A DNA stretch of 64,000 bases from Magnaporthiopsis rhizophila (lineage: Eukaryota > Ascomycota > Sordariomycetes > Magnaporthales > Magnaporthaceae). Each line of letters begins with the position of its first letter. The first letter of the stretch is position 1. The position numbers and the translations under genes were made by a program. The DNA lies in contig PYSS01000140.1 in NCBI GenBank assembly GCA_003049465.1, positions 27,297 to 91,296 of the forward strand, in the 5' to 3' direction. The notes beneath the pieces are model-generated. The model was not told the origin of the DNA and ran no database searches. It saw nothing but the letters and a program-made list of their open reading frames with translations. Below, one piece after another: positions 45,190 to 56,483 of the stretch.

Positions 45190-47680
45190 TTAGTTGTTGG
45201 CGGAGTGGCGGTGGGCTCCGGGGGCCCTGACAGGGGCGAGAGACGGGGGTCGAGGCGGAGGCGGTGGAGGCCGGTGAGATGCGGAGGTGCCGCCAGGGGG
45301 AAGGTTAGCGCGAGTCGTTGGGATGCCTATGCCTGGTCGCGTCGCCGGAAGGCCGCCGGTCACAGGTGCCGCCAGACTTGAGCTCGTGAATGGGCCGTTG
45401 ACAGCAGCAGCAGGGGGCGGGACCGTACGTCCCACTGGTCTCATGGCCGCCGGGGTTGGTGTCGTCATTGCTGCCGGGGCAGGCGATGCCACTGGCCGTG
45501 ATGCAGCGGCAGTGCCAGTGGCCACAGGCGGGGCATTCGTGGGTGCTTTAGGAGTTGATGGTACAGCAGTAGCAGCCGTCGGCGCTGGTGCCGGTGCCGG
45601 TGCTGGTTCCGGTGCTGGTTCCGGTGGAGGGCTTTCCTCCTTGGGTCCACCCTTCAGGAAGCGGTTTGGCACACCCTTGGCCGCAACCTCGCCGGTGCCG
45701 ACCCAAAGGCCAAGGAGACCGCTCCATTTGTACTCGCCTTGGGCTAGGCGCTGTATTTGCTTGTAGGCCTTCATGTTAGCAAACGGTAGGCCCGTCTTAG
45801 GGTCCTTGTACCGCGCAACATGGCCCGTGATGACGCAGTGAGGAGCGTGACCAGGTCCTGTGCAGGTTACAACCATGTCAGTCATGTTCGCATTTGTGGC
45901 CCAGAAGAAGGCACAGGAATAACTCACTTGCGAGCTTGTTCATCTTCCGACCGAACAGAATCTGCGTCTGTACGGTCTTGTCCTCAATCGCCCTCTGGTC
46001 GAAGTTTTGCAGTATTATGCAGCTGCGGGTTACTTTGCCCTCAAGTGCCGGCTCCGGCTCCGGATCCCGTGCCGGCTGTTCCGACGCCGACGTCTTTGTC
46101 GCCAACCCTTGCTTTGCGCGTTTGGGCGCAGTTATCTTGGCTGGTTGCGGTAGTGCTTTCTCGACTGTCTCAGTGATGGGACCCCGCACGGTCGGTGGTA
46201 CGGACGCAAGATTCGAGGACGGCGCATCGATCGAAGGTACAGGCATGAGCGACGACCCATGAGAGGTGTTGGGGAGAGCGAGAACCGTGGAGGTCCCGTT
46301 GGCCGACGGCGTCGTCGCATTGAATCCCGGCAACTGCATTGGCCCCGGGGAAGCCCCAGGCGGTGGTGCCAGCACGCTGAGAGGAGGCGCCAGCACGCTT
46401 GACGAGACCGGCTTTGGCTCAGCCAACTGAGAGGTGTCATCAGTGGGGTTTGGAGGAAGGCCAATGGGGCGGAACACTGCCTCGTGAAAGGCCGGGGCGG
46501 CGATACTAGGCTCTGGATCCGGCTTCTCGGCTGGCGCCTGGGGTTCCTTCTGCGTCGCAGTCTTTGAAGACTCCGCAGGCCCATCTGGTACGGCAGCCTC
46601 AGGTTCGGTCGGGGTCGCAGCGGCCGCGGCAGACGCGGCAGCAACCGATTGCCTCTTCTTCCTTGGTGCCTTCTCCTCCATGGCGACCATGCGCCCGACG
46701 TGCTTCATCTGGCCCTCACTAAGCTCCATGATGCCGCTCCAAAAGGTAAACACAGGGCCCTCGAGGGTCCGGCTGTAGAGGGCGGCCAGCTTCCGCTCCC
46801 GCTCCTCCTCGCGCTGCTTCTCGGCCTCCTCCCAGCGGTTCAGGCTCTTGGAGTTGCGCTTTTCGACCAGCGCAGCCTCCCGCAGCCGATCCGCCTGCGT
46901 CATGGGCGGTTTCTTCAGAGCCTCGAGCCGCTTCGCCTTCTTCTCCTGCATCTCCAGCTGCTTTTTGCGCCGGACCTCGCGCTCCACCATCTGCTGATGT
47001 AGCTGCTCCTTGCTCATCCGCGTCGTCGACCGCTCTGATGCCCGCGTCGGCATGTCCGCTGCTGTTGGTAGCCAGCTCGCCCGCTCGCTCTTTTTCTTGG
47101 GTCGCGGCTGGTGCTCCTGTCGCTGTCGCCGTGGCGGCCGCCCCGTCGGCGTTTCGGACCCTCTTGCGGGCGTTGTTGACGGCGTGCTGTCGATGCGAAC
47201 GCGCTTGCGGAACTTGGCCGGGATGGCCTCCTGCGCCTTTCGTTTGCGGGCCGCCGCGCGCTTCTCGCGGGCAACGCGCTCTAGCTCCTTCTCGCCCTCG
47301 AGCTCGTCGTCGGCCCCGCCGGCGGCATCGTCCTCGTCGTCGGAGCTCGAGTCCATGTGGGCGTCGGACGCGTCGTCGCGCTCGCCGTCGTCTGTGAATC
47401 CCTCATCGTCATCGGCTTCGGCAAAGAGTAGCTCCAGATCCGAGTCCTCGTCGGCTCCTCCGCGGCCCACACCCGCCGCAGCGGCCTCCTGGGCGATCAT
47501 GGATTTCATGCGGTTGCCGGCGGTGGACCGCCTTGATCGTCCTGTAGCCAGCCATTCCACCTGCGAGGTGTTTCCCAGGGTCGATGAGCCACCCTCGCCG
47601 TCGCTTCCCTCGCTGTCCGAGGACAAAACAGCGGCCACCGGCGCCGGCGCCGGCGCCGGTACATCGCGGTCGGTGGCCAT
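45190..47680 (-). CDS. SWC2: SWR1 chromatin-remodelling complex subunit Swc2 (YL1/VPS72)
   Basis: Two exons (47680-45928 and 45857-45190, 70-bp intron) give 806 aa as written. The N-terminal YL1 region has the conserved RRSTAGNRMKSMI followed by long acidic stretches that bind the H2A.Z-H2B dimer. It continues with basic coiled-coil sequence (RMSKEQLHQQMVEREVRRKK). The C-terminal YL1_C domain is formed around the intron: LARPGHAPHCVITGHVARYK, then DPKTGLPFANMKAYKQIQRL. SWR1 deposits H2A.Z into nucleosomes. The start is the first ATG (47680). The tail after the YL1_C domain is Pro/Ala-rich, including a (PAPEPAPEPAP)-type repeat at about 45575-45630. It stops at 45190, but coding character continues in the next frame, suggesting an indel near 45220. 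Confidence 0.93.
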
Positions 47681-48336
47681 GGTTGACGCGCTCAGGAGCC
47701 GGCGGTGCGGCGGCACCTCGCTCAATCTGTGTCTCGCAATGTCGACGTTGATCGCCTTTGGTGATGGTGTGGCGGTCTGGTGGCGGGGGGTCCGTTTTTG
47801 CTTTGACGCGTTTAGAGCTCCTCACAAGACAGACAATCGGGAAATAATTTTTCAACCTGCGACCCAGGCCGATGTTCGCTTGGGCTTTGCCCACTGACAT
47901 CACACCAAGGCCGGACCCACAAATCGACATGGACGGATCTCTATCTCATGATCCCGCCGCTCCGACAAATTTGCTGTCACTTCAATAGCATAAACCAAAG
48001 ACGTATAGTACCTATATGAGTTTACGAATAGTAGATATATACCTGTGCTAACTTAATCCAAATCAAATAACGAGATATGGTTCCATTTATTTCTATTTCG
48101 GAGACCAGCGCGAAACCGTCGTCTACTTGGCAGTATGCGCCCAAACTCGCGTGACGCTCTCATTCTAATATCACAAGCTAACTGCCACACGCACTTCCTA
48201 CAGTGTTACATGCATCCTGGTTACTGCATTCAAATCGTGACCGGAGCCTCCAGAAAAAGGGGTACAGAGGAAAGAACCCAACCAATAATACAAGAAAGAA
48301 ACAACAGAAAGGATAGAATGGCGAGATGGGCGACTG
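47681..48336. promoter_or_regulatory. SWC2 promoter and ATG15 3' region
   Basis: Both genes are on the minus strand, so this 656-bp interval contains the upstream region of SWC2. The 48000-48100 stretch is AT-rich. No further gene is supported. Confidence 0.5.
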
Positions 48337-50339
48337 CTACAGATCGCCCATCTCTGCATTATGCTGGCAGTCCCATTCCTTACACATACCAAACCAGTTG
48401 CGACTTATACACTTTCCCTTCCGCTTGTGCGGCCGATTTTCCGGCTGGTTTGGCTTCTCAGTCGGAGTCAACGTGGGAGGCGCCGTGATGGTGTGGGACG
48501 TAGTCGACGGCACCGTGCAACTTTGAGTCGACGTCTTGTCGTTGCATCCGAACCACCCAGGAGTCAGGCAAGTGGTTGTGGACGTGACTATCGGGATAGT
48601 CGTCGTCGTCGTCGTTGTAGTAGTAGTCTTATCCTTGCAGCCAAACCAGCCGGGCGTTTTGCAAGTTGACGTAGTTGTCGTGGTAGTGCTTGAAGTTGTC
48701 GTCGCTGTCGTAGTCGTGGTCTCGTCCAAGCAACCCCACCAGCCTGAAGTCGAAGTATACTGGGTTAGTCTTGCATCATTTCGCTTCAACCAAACGATAT
48801 ATGGTACTGTCGTCGACAGTCGGGTTGGCAGCAGCGTGCGTTCCGAATGGGCCACTTACCGGGCGTTTTGCAAGTCTCGGTGCGAGTCACGGGCTTCGAT
48901 GTGGTAGTTGAGCTTGAAGTGCTGGTGCTTTCGGTTCCGTTGCTCTCGTACATCTTCCAGAGCAAACAGTCACGGCACTCGGGCGTCGATTGGCATTTAG
49001 GGACTGTGTCGTACTTGAGGAGCACGTCCTGGATCACGGTCCGAATCTTGTGCGTGCCGACGCCGACACGCCAGCCCTTGTCAGCTACGACATCATAGAC
49101 GCATTCGTGGCCAGCATGACAGGCAGACTCGAGCGCATAGCCGGCGTAGGAGCAGGACGCGGTGGCCCCATTGCACGTTCCCATGTATATGGGGTCAGCG
49201 GTGTGGCCAAAGTGGTAGGCGCCCGTGTACTCTCTGGTCTGCGGGAGGTTGGGGTCCGAGGCAGGCGGGATCGGCAGCCCCAGGCGACCAGCGGCCAGAG
49301 CCTCGGGGACGGCCTGGAAGGTGACGACGGGCAGGCCGTAGGTCAAGCCGAGAAAAGAGCTGACGGCACCGCCAAGGGAATGTCCTGTGAGCCACACGTT
49401 GGAGCCCGGATACAGCTCCGTGACGTTGGAGTAGAGCTCCCGGGCGGCCATATAATAGCGGTTCTCCTCCCGCAGGGCCTGCGAGACGCATGTGACGTTG
49501 CACGAGTAAGTCGATGTTGCACAGCTGCAGACCTGCCGCCAGGTCCACTGACCCTGCTGGGCGCAACAGCAGCTGAAGAAGAGGTTGTCATTCTCCTTGT
49601 CATTGGTCGTGGTGCCCTCCCCATCAAAGACGGCGAGCGAGGTACCCTTGAGTCCGATGACGATGGTCGAGTTGGTCTCGTCGGCAAACACGTGGCCGCG
49701 CAGTCCGTCTGTTTCCCACCCAAAGTCGGCGCTCCGGTTGAACCGATCGCCGACCTCCTCCCAGTCCGGCAGGGTGGGCTTCTCGACATAGGCGTCAGCC
49801 GCCATGTAAGCCAGGTTGACGATGGTTTGCTTGTCGGCGATATCGGGCACGGGCACGTCATCGAGCGACCAGGCATCGGCCGACAGAACCGACACAGAAC
49901 CTCTCTGACGCGCCTCAGCCACCATAGGCTCTACCACGCTCGGTCGCCGGTCCACCAGCCGTTGAATCTTTCCCGGGCGGCTCTTGGCCGTCAAGGCAGA
50001 AAGCCGATGCGCGGCGTGTCCGTCTTCGGCGGCTAGCCAGATGCTGTCGGCGTCGCTCTTATGAATATCCTGGCGCCGGTGCAGCCTAGGATGTCGATGC
50101 GTCCCGTGGTGGAATACATGACGGAGAGTAAATGTATGGTCGGCCGGGGGTGCGGGCTCTGGAGATAACGGCGGGATAGGGGATTGCGGTACCGGCAGGA
50201 CAAACTGGTTGTGGGCGTCGTGGTCGGGGGCGGCGGTGGACGGTCCGACGGAGAAGGCGAGGAAGGAGAGCAGGAACTGGGCTGTCACTCTGCCGGCAGA
50301 AGCGCATCTGTTGGGGGAACTTTTGTGGCTGACACCCAT
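48337..50339 (-). CDS. ATG15: Autophagic-body lipase Atg15
   Basis: Two exons (50339-48860 and 48743-48337) give 628 aa. This vacuolar phospholipase lyses autophagic bodies and multivesicular-body vesicles. The N terminus has a signal-anchor helix (about residues 18-36, VTAQFLLSFLAFSVG). The class-3 lipase core holds the nucleophile motif GHSLGG (319-324, Ser321), the acid in HTADPIY (Asp382) and a downstream GTHKI histidine, so the triad looks complete. Several N-glycosylation sequons and cysteine pairs fit a lumenal domain. The C terminus consists of Thr-rich linkers separating repeated CxTPGW(W/F)GCxD modules. It ends with a basic stretch and NWFGMCKEWDC. The intron splits the first module. 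The start at 50339 is the first ATG in the frame. Confidence 0.96.
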
Positions 50340-52343
50340 GTTTGCTGCTGTGTTCCGACAGCCAAGCACAGGGTCCGGAGCGCTCGAGGTATAGAAGGGA
50401 AAGGGAGATTACGAAGCGAAGGAAGGGAGAGATGAAAGATAGGGCGCACGCGTTCGGTGGAAGGTTCGTAATTAAAGCGATTTAAGAGGAAGAAGAAAGG
50501 GCGGGATGCAGCAAGCTTGGGCCTCGAGTTGTTGAGGCTGACCGGGGTAGACGGAGAATGGCCACCCCGCGAAGGCAGGCAGGAGGTACCTGGGCTAGCC
50601 GTTGCACGTCCGACGGCGACAAGTCATAGACCAGTTGGGAATGCCCTGTGTTCTTGGCTGAACCGGGGGCCACGCGCCGGCTGCGGAGGCCGACAATAGC
50701 GGCTAGCCTCAGTGCGGATTCACTGTGTGGTTTCGTTGGGGAGTACTGGGGAGATTCGCTCCACACAGCCACCCCGACTGGAGCATTCTGACGTCCAGGT
50801 GGGTCCAGCGTCCAGATGCGCCGCGACACGTGCTTGGTGGTGGCGGACGCTGCTTACGCTGGGCATCCCAACCAGCTTTAAACAAAAGGCAGCAAAAGAA
50901 CTGTTGACGTGCGACCAGAGTCAAGTGACGATGTGTCCCAGAACCAGCATCACCGGCTCCCGCAGCGTGGTTGCCTTTGAAGTGCCTCATACAACCAGGG
51001 AGGTATCTGCCCCAGCCATCTCTCCTGCTTCTCGCAGCAACTGGAGATGTTTAAGAAAAACAACAGAATTTCCCCGACGCCGAAATCACCAATCACATAC
51101 AATCATACGGAGTGCTGGTATCCGGAGTACCAACTGGCTGGCCCAGCCTGGAAATGCCCGTCCTCGGCCACCACTGCCCTTCCAAAGACGATCTGATTCA
51201 GCGCTGAGGCTTTTACGTTACATACGTGTGCGAGGGGATACGTTTGCCTGTTTGGTGAACTGCCTTGCCGTATTGGGAGCATGAAGTGAAATACACTCAC
51301 GGCAGCCTAATTACCAGATATGCAGTTCCGACAATGCTGATTAGAGCCTCCATTGGCTAACACGTCCTGTAGGGGTCTGTCGACTTCCGTTTCTATATCA
51401 TTCTCTACTCCCGATTTCCCATTCCTTTCAATATTCGATATACTCTACTACTTCTTATCATATTCTTACCCTTTAACCAACCCGAATGCGCGGTCCATAC
51501 GAGTGTAAGGCTTTATTGGGGATTGTGACACTCGACAGAAGCACGTGCATGCATGTGAAGAGTCGCATGTCCAGGAGTGTGTCTGGTGTTAGGTTTTCTT
51601 TGAATCAGCGAATGGGGTTGATGTTTCCGTGGTGGGCCCGAGGAGCCTGGGACGTAGCGCCTCGCCTGTTGCGGAAAGGGGAGCATGGATTGGATGGAGC
51701 ACAGTGGAGTCGTTTCCCCCGTGGAGTGTGCTGGCACATCGAATTGGTGCCGCTTACTACGGTGTGCGACCGCCTCGTCACTGCCACCACCGCCCTCCAC
51801 CGCAATGATCTGATAGCTGACAAGGCAAGCGCCAAGCTCCCGACCACTGTAAGCTGCGCGGCTTGCTGAGCTTCAGCCAAGCCAAATCAGGCCCGTCATC
51901 GTCATCGCCTAACCACGCCGTCGCCCCGTGGATGGTGCAACAGGCCGACAGACAGTTTGGTGTCTCTCTGTCTGCCTGGCCGTACCAGCCTTTCTGTTAT
52001 TATTAGGCTTTATGCGCCAGCCTGCCCCGGCGCCCTGTGACAACTGTAGGGACCCCGATGGTACATGGCCATTACTAGCCTGTCCAGAGCCCGCCAAGGT
52101 CCCCTTCCCCCTTATCCATCCAGGGACACACTACCCCATCACCAGACCTCACTCACTCTCGGCCTCGTCGCCTAAGTACCTTGGTGCCTCCCCACGTCCT
52201 TCTCTCACAAATCTTCAAGTAAACACCTACCTGTCTTTCTGTCTACCCAAGGATTATATAAGGCATTAAACCCCACTTGTCGTCGTCTACAAGTTGGCCA
52301 TACCTACCATCTGCCTGGTGCTGCTGGCCTAGACTAAACAAGC
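50340..52343. promoter_or_regulatory. Divergent intergenic region, ATG15 / VPS9-domain gene
   Basis: This 2-kb region separates the ATG15 and VPS9-domain start codons. Only short frames are present, with no conserved character. It may contain 5' UTRs; CT-rich stretches occur near 51380-51480 and 52130-52260. Confidence 0.5.
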
Positions 52344-54770
52344 ATGTTTTCCACCCTCACAGAAACCATAACGGAGACCCTGATGGCGTCCGCTGGCTCC
52401 AGGGAGCAAGATGCCTCAACACGGCCCAACCCTCTGCGGACTGTCCGCTCCTTCCCGCACAACGAGGTTGTAGACGATTCCGAGCCGGCCGTGGCACGTC
52501 CCCAGCGAGCTAGCACATTTCACAACGGTGCGGCAACCCCGGGCTCCCGCACACAAACACCAACACCCCAAAAGCACGTGGCTCTTGAGGAGGTTGTCGA
52601 TGCCTTCGAGAGCGGCCATGCAGGAGATGATCAGACTGATCCGCCGCGGGCTTCGGTCGATATGGACGATCTCCCCATCGAGCTGATCAGCTTAACCGAC
52701 AGGTATGTATCTTTTGGACCTGGTTAATTCCCATCTTTGTTCGCCACCGTCCTCGAGAGGCTCACACGGTGCTTGCGGCTACCGCCTGCTCAGTTTTATC
52801 GATTCACTCTCGCACAAAGTGCACCCGACACCCCCTAACATCGACAACCTCTCCCGACTCTTTCAAGACTTCTACAACTCTGCTTCGTCACATATCAACA
52901 CCCATGTCGCAAGCCTGCTCACCCGCCACAGCCGTGAGCAATCACCTTCGGCAAGGTCTTCGCCTGCCAGCCTACTGAGAATGAAGGCTGCTTCGATAGG
53001 TGGCAAGGACAAGGCCAAGACGTCGACCAAGACCGAAGGCGAACAGCAGATGATAACGGCGGATGAACTGGCCGACAGGAAGCGGACGAGGAAGGCACTG
53101 GAACAGAAGCGGTCGCTGCTTGAGGAGGCGGTAGAGAGGCGCCTGTGCGAGGGCATATACCCCAGGATATACCGACACCGCTCGACCCAAGACGAGGCGC
53201 AGGATGACAAGCTGAGGTCCAAAACGGCTGCTCTCGCTGTAGTTGGAATCGGTCCTGCGGATCTGGGTGTGGAGCTTGGCAACGCCACGCAGTCACCTGA
53301 GGAGATAGCAGCGAGGCAGGAGGAAGTGCGGCAGTGGCTGGACCAAGCGAGGCGTGACATCGAGCTGATGAACGAGTCGAGGTATCCCCTCGGCAAGCTT
53401 AACCGGCTCAAGGCAGCTCACAAGAGCATCGTCGAGACCCTGGCACACTTCCACCCGTCCTCTTCGGCCGATGAGATCATGCCCATGCTCATCTACACGC
53501 TGATTACTCTGTCGCCTGAGAAGCTGAATGTGATCAGCGACCTCAACTTCATCCACCGCTTCCGTTGGGAGCCGAAGCTCGTGGGCGAGGCTGCATATTG
53601 TCTGACGAACCTGGAAGCCGCCATCAGCTTTCTGGAAACGGTGGACCTCGCGACTCTGCGACCTGATGAGACGCCGGCGGGCCCGGTCAAGAGCTCCGGC
53701 GGGCAAATCTCGCCCAAAGCCGAGACGTTTCCACCCGCCTACGCAGCCGGATCATCGGCTGCGACCCAGGACCCCTTGGACACGACGACCGCCACAGCAG
53801 GAGCGCCCAAGACGGCAACGACTACGCCCTCGTCTGATGCCACGGTCCCGTCCGGGCTGCGTGCGGCCGTGCAGCTGCGAAATCGACGACTGAGTGACTT
53901 GGTCAATACCCCTGCACAGGCTTTAGGGGCTGCTAGCGACGCCGTGTTCAACACCGCCGATCAAGGCTTGAAGAATATCACCAACAGCCTCGGAGACAGC
54001 TACAAATTTTTCATCGGCAAGCTACGGGAACCACTCGGGTCAAGCGGGGAGACGCTGGTGGTGCCCAAGACGCTGGACGATGCCCGGAAGCTGATCGGCA
54101 CTCCGCCGCCCGACGACGACGGATCGGTCAGCGGTGCGAGCTCGGTGCACGTCCCGGAGGAGCCCGAACGGGTCGGCTCGCGAGTGGTGAGTCGGGAGGA
54201 GAAGATGCTGAGCCTCATCGGTGGGCGCAAGGTCTCGCGTGACCACAGTGCAGACAGCGCGAGGAGCGCGAACAGCAGCTCCAAGAAGGTTTTGTTCGCG
54301 AGCGAAGACGCCAAGACGGCGGCGGCGGGTGGTTCGACCCCCACCTCGACGTCCAACCCAACCCTCTTCGACTCGGCGCGCAACTTCGGTAACTCGCTGA
54401 ACCCAATGTCGAGGCTGTCCGGCATAGGCATGATGCGGGGATTCGGTAGAACCTCGTCCATCCCGGTCGTGCCCGCCAAGCAAGCCGACGGCGGCGATCT
54501 TGCATCTGTGAGTACCATCCAATCGCCTGATAACGGATTCCTTTGTGCTTGTAGGTTTCTAACTGAGTTCTTTTCCCACAGGCCTTCCCGGACATTGCCC
54601 CTGCCTTGCCGCCGAAGCACCAGCCTCCGCAAATCTCGCCGCCGGTCAAGAAGTTCATGGAGGCGCAGACGGCGGCTGAGCTTCGCCTTGGCGATATCGG
54701 AGACCTGCTCCGGGACTACCGCAGACTGGCGGCTGCCCTGAAGGACCGGGATGCCTTTAAAGATGCCTGA
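52344..54770 (+). CDS. VPS9-domain protein, putative Rab5-type GEF
   Basis: Three exons (52344-52702, 52794-54507, 54582-54770) give 753 aa. The central VPS9 module extends over roughly residues 120-420. It starts FIDSLSHKVHPTPPNIDNLS, carries a helical segment with RSLLEEAVERRLCEGIYPRI, and includes the catalytic-face sequence SADEIMPMLIYTLITLSPEK. It ends ISDLNFIHRFRWEPKLVGEA followed by AYCLTNLEAAISFLE. VPS9 domains exchange nucleotide on Rab5/Ypt5-class GTPases in endosome fusion and vacuolar sorting. The N terminus is disordered, and the long Ser/Thr/Ala-rich C terminus ends in a helical segment (AAELRLGDIGDLLRDYRRLA) made by the last exon. There is no CUE motif visible, unlike yeast Vps9. 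Confidence 0.9.
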
Positions 54771-55210
54771 TTTACGATCGACTGATCAGACCAAGCGCTG
54801 TCCAGTTTCTCGTGGCGGGCGGGCTCTCCCGTGAAGCAGCAGCAGCGGCACTAATGAACGACATTTTCATGTTTCCTTATTATATCATATATCTCGGCTA
54901 CTTTTCACGTTATTCTAGACAGTCCCGCTTTGGGTGGACTCGGCTTCATGATGGAATTTATCGCGGCTCAAAGAAGGTATTTAGAATGGCTGGTGTGTTT
55001 GGCGTTGGCGGTGTAACAAAAATGCCTTTCTTGTTTTTTTCTTTTTTTTTCCTCAGTTGCAGGATATAAACAAAATATGCCATTGGTAATTCAGGCTGTC
55101 TATCCCAAGTAATCATTGCTGGCTGTTTGGGCGGAACCGCCTGTCGTAAGGCCGATGTCAACCGTGAAATCTCACCTGCATGATGATCCGAGACGGATCG
55201 GCTCTGGGGA

Positions 55211-55248
55211 ATTTTTATTTTTAAAAATGAAAAATAAAAAATAAAAAT
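55211..55248. repeat. AT-only inverted repeat
   Basis: ATTTTTATTTTT (55211-55222) is perfectly complementary to AAAAATAAAAAT (55237-55248), with a 14-base spacer. It lies in non-coding DNA between convergent genes and could form a weak hairpin or mark a 3'-end region. Confidence 0.7.
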
Positions 55249-56386
55249 ATTGACAGGCTATCCATCCATTCCTGTCCTGACCGACTCGTCTCATCGAGGT
55301 CTCTCACCGACTTGAGTTCCCCAAAGGCTGGTGCCGGCTGCAGACTCGGCCGGGGTTCACCGCCGCTTTCTGGGTGTGATGTTCGGTGCCGTCGAAACAG
55401 GGATTGCTCCTGGCCTTGTCCCCGTGTGTTTGTCCGACGCCTCGGGAGAGCTTAACACGGTGTCCGCTCTGCTCAGAGGGACGCATCCTCCCTCGCATGA
55501 GAAGCTCCAGCCGTTGCATGGCTGGCTGGCCGCGTGACTACTTTGCCCCACGAAAAAACCGGTTCATCACCATGTCTCCGCTGCAAAGTGTTACATCTTG
55601 GGTAGATAGGTATCTACGTATGTTTTTGCAGAGTGCCGAGAAAATGCCAAATGCTCATTATTGAGAGCATTGGATATATAAACTTTTTTTTTCTGTTTGT
55701 GGAAAGAACTTTTCAAATAGCTTCCCTCTTCATTCGTGTAACAACACAAAGAGAGCTAAATACAGAAAAAAAAAGGGGGGGATAGAGGTAAGGAAGGTCT
55801 AGAACCCTCCAACGCCAATGCTAAACCAAAAACCCCCTTGGCAGAAAAAAGAGAACTCCTGAGCCCAAAAAACGACGGGCCGTCCGACGATAATGAAAGG
55901 GGAGAACTTGCACGCCACCCACAATGGCATTCGGGACGAAAGAAACGTTTAAAAGAAGAAAAACAAACATCCAAAACAGACAAGAAAGTCGAGAAGACCA
56001 GCAAAGATCCACGGGTTGGACTCTTTTTTTCTTATTCTGTCATCTTTTCTCATGTCTGAGCAGGGCTGCGACGAAGAAGAGGTGTAGAGGTATGTGGCTA
56101 TCCTGCCACCTCTGCGTACGATATGGGCCTTGTAACGCGAGTATGGTCTAGCACTCCTCCTGCTCGTCTCAGTAAACAAGAGACACCACGTACGTACAAG
56201 TATTTGTATATATACCCACGGACGTGACTTATGAAGAGGGCACATCGGAGGGGGGAAAAGGATTTGGAGGTAGAATCGGCGTTTTAAATGAAGAAGACGG
56301 TATAAATAATGAAGTGGTATCATCGATGCATGCTAGATTTGGTAAGAGATAGTACATGGCTGGCAAGGAGACGGAGAAGGGGTGAA

Positions 56387-56407
56387 GGAGGAGGAGGAGG
56401 AGGAGGT
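56387..56407. repeat. (GGA)n microsatellite
   Basis: About seven consecutive GGA units occur just downstream of the alpha-actinin stop codon, probably in its 3' UTR. Confidence 0.85.
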
Positions 56408-56483
56408 AGAGAAAGGATGTGTGTGAGAGGGAGTCTTGCGGTATGTGCAGGTAGTTTTCGTTTCTTTTTCTTCTGGGTTTGAT

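Larger units (their letters stand above)
54771..56483. other. Convergent intergenic region
   Basis: This 1.7-kb region lies between the VPS9-domain and alpha-actinin stop codons. It contains the AT-rich inverted repeat at 55211-55248 and a GGA microsatellite at 56387-56407. Short frames are unsupported. Confidence 0.5.

Noticed and set aside
45287..45766. 159-codon plus-strand Gly/Ala/Val frame
   Set aside because: Antisense of the Pro/Ala-rich SWC2 tail, not an independent gene.
48990..50036. 348-codon frame antisense to ATG15
   Set aside because: Shadow of the lipase domain; no domain or splice context.
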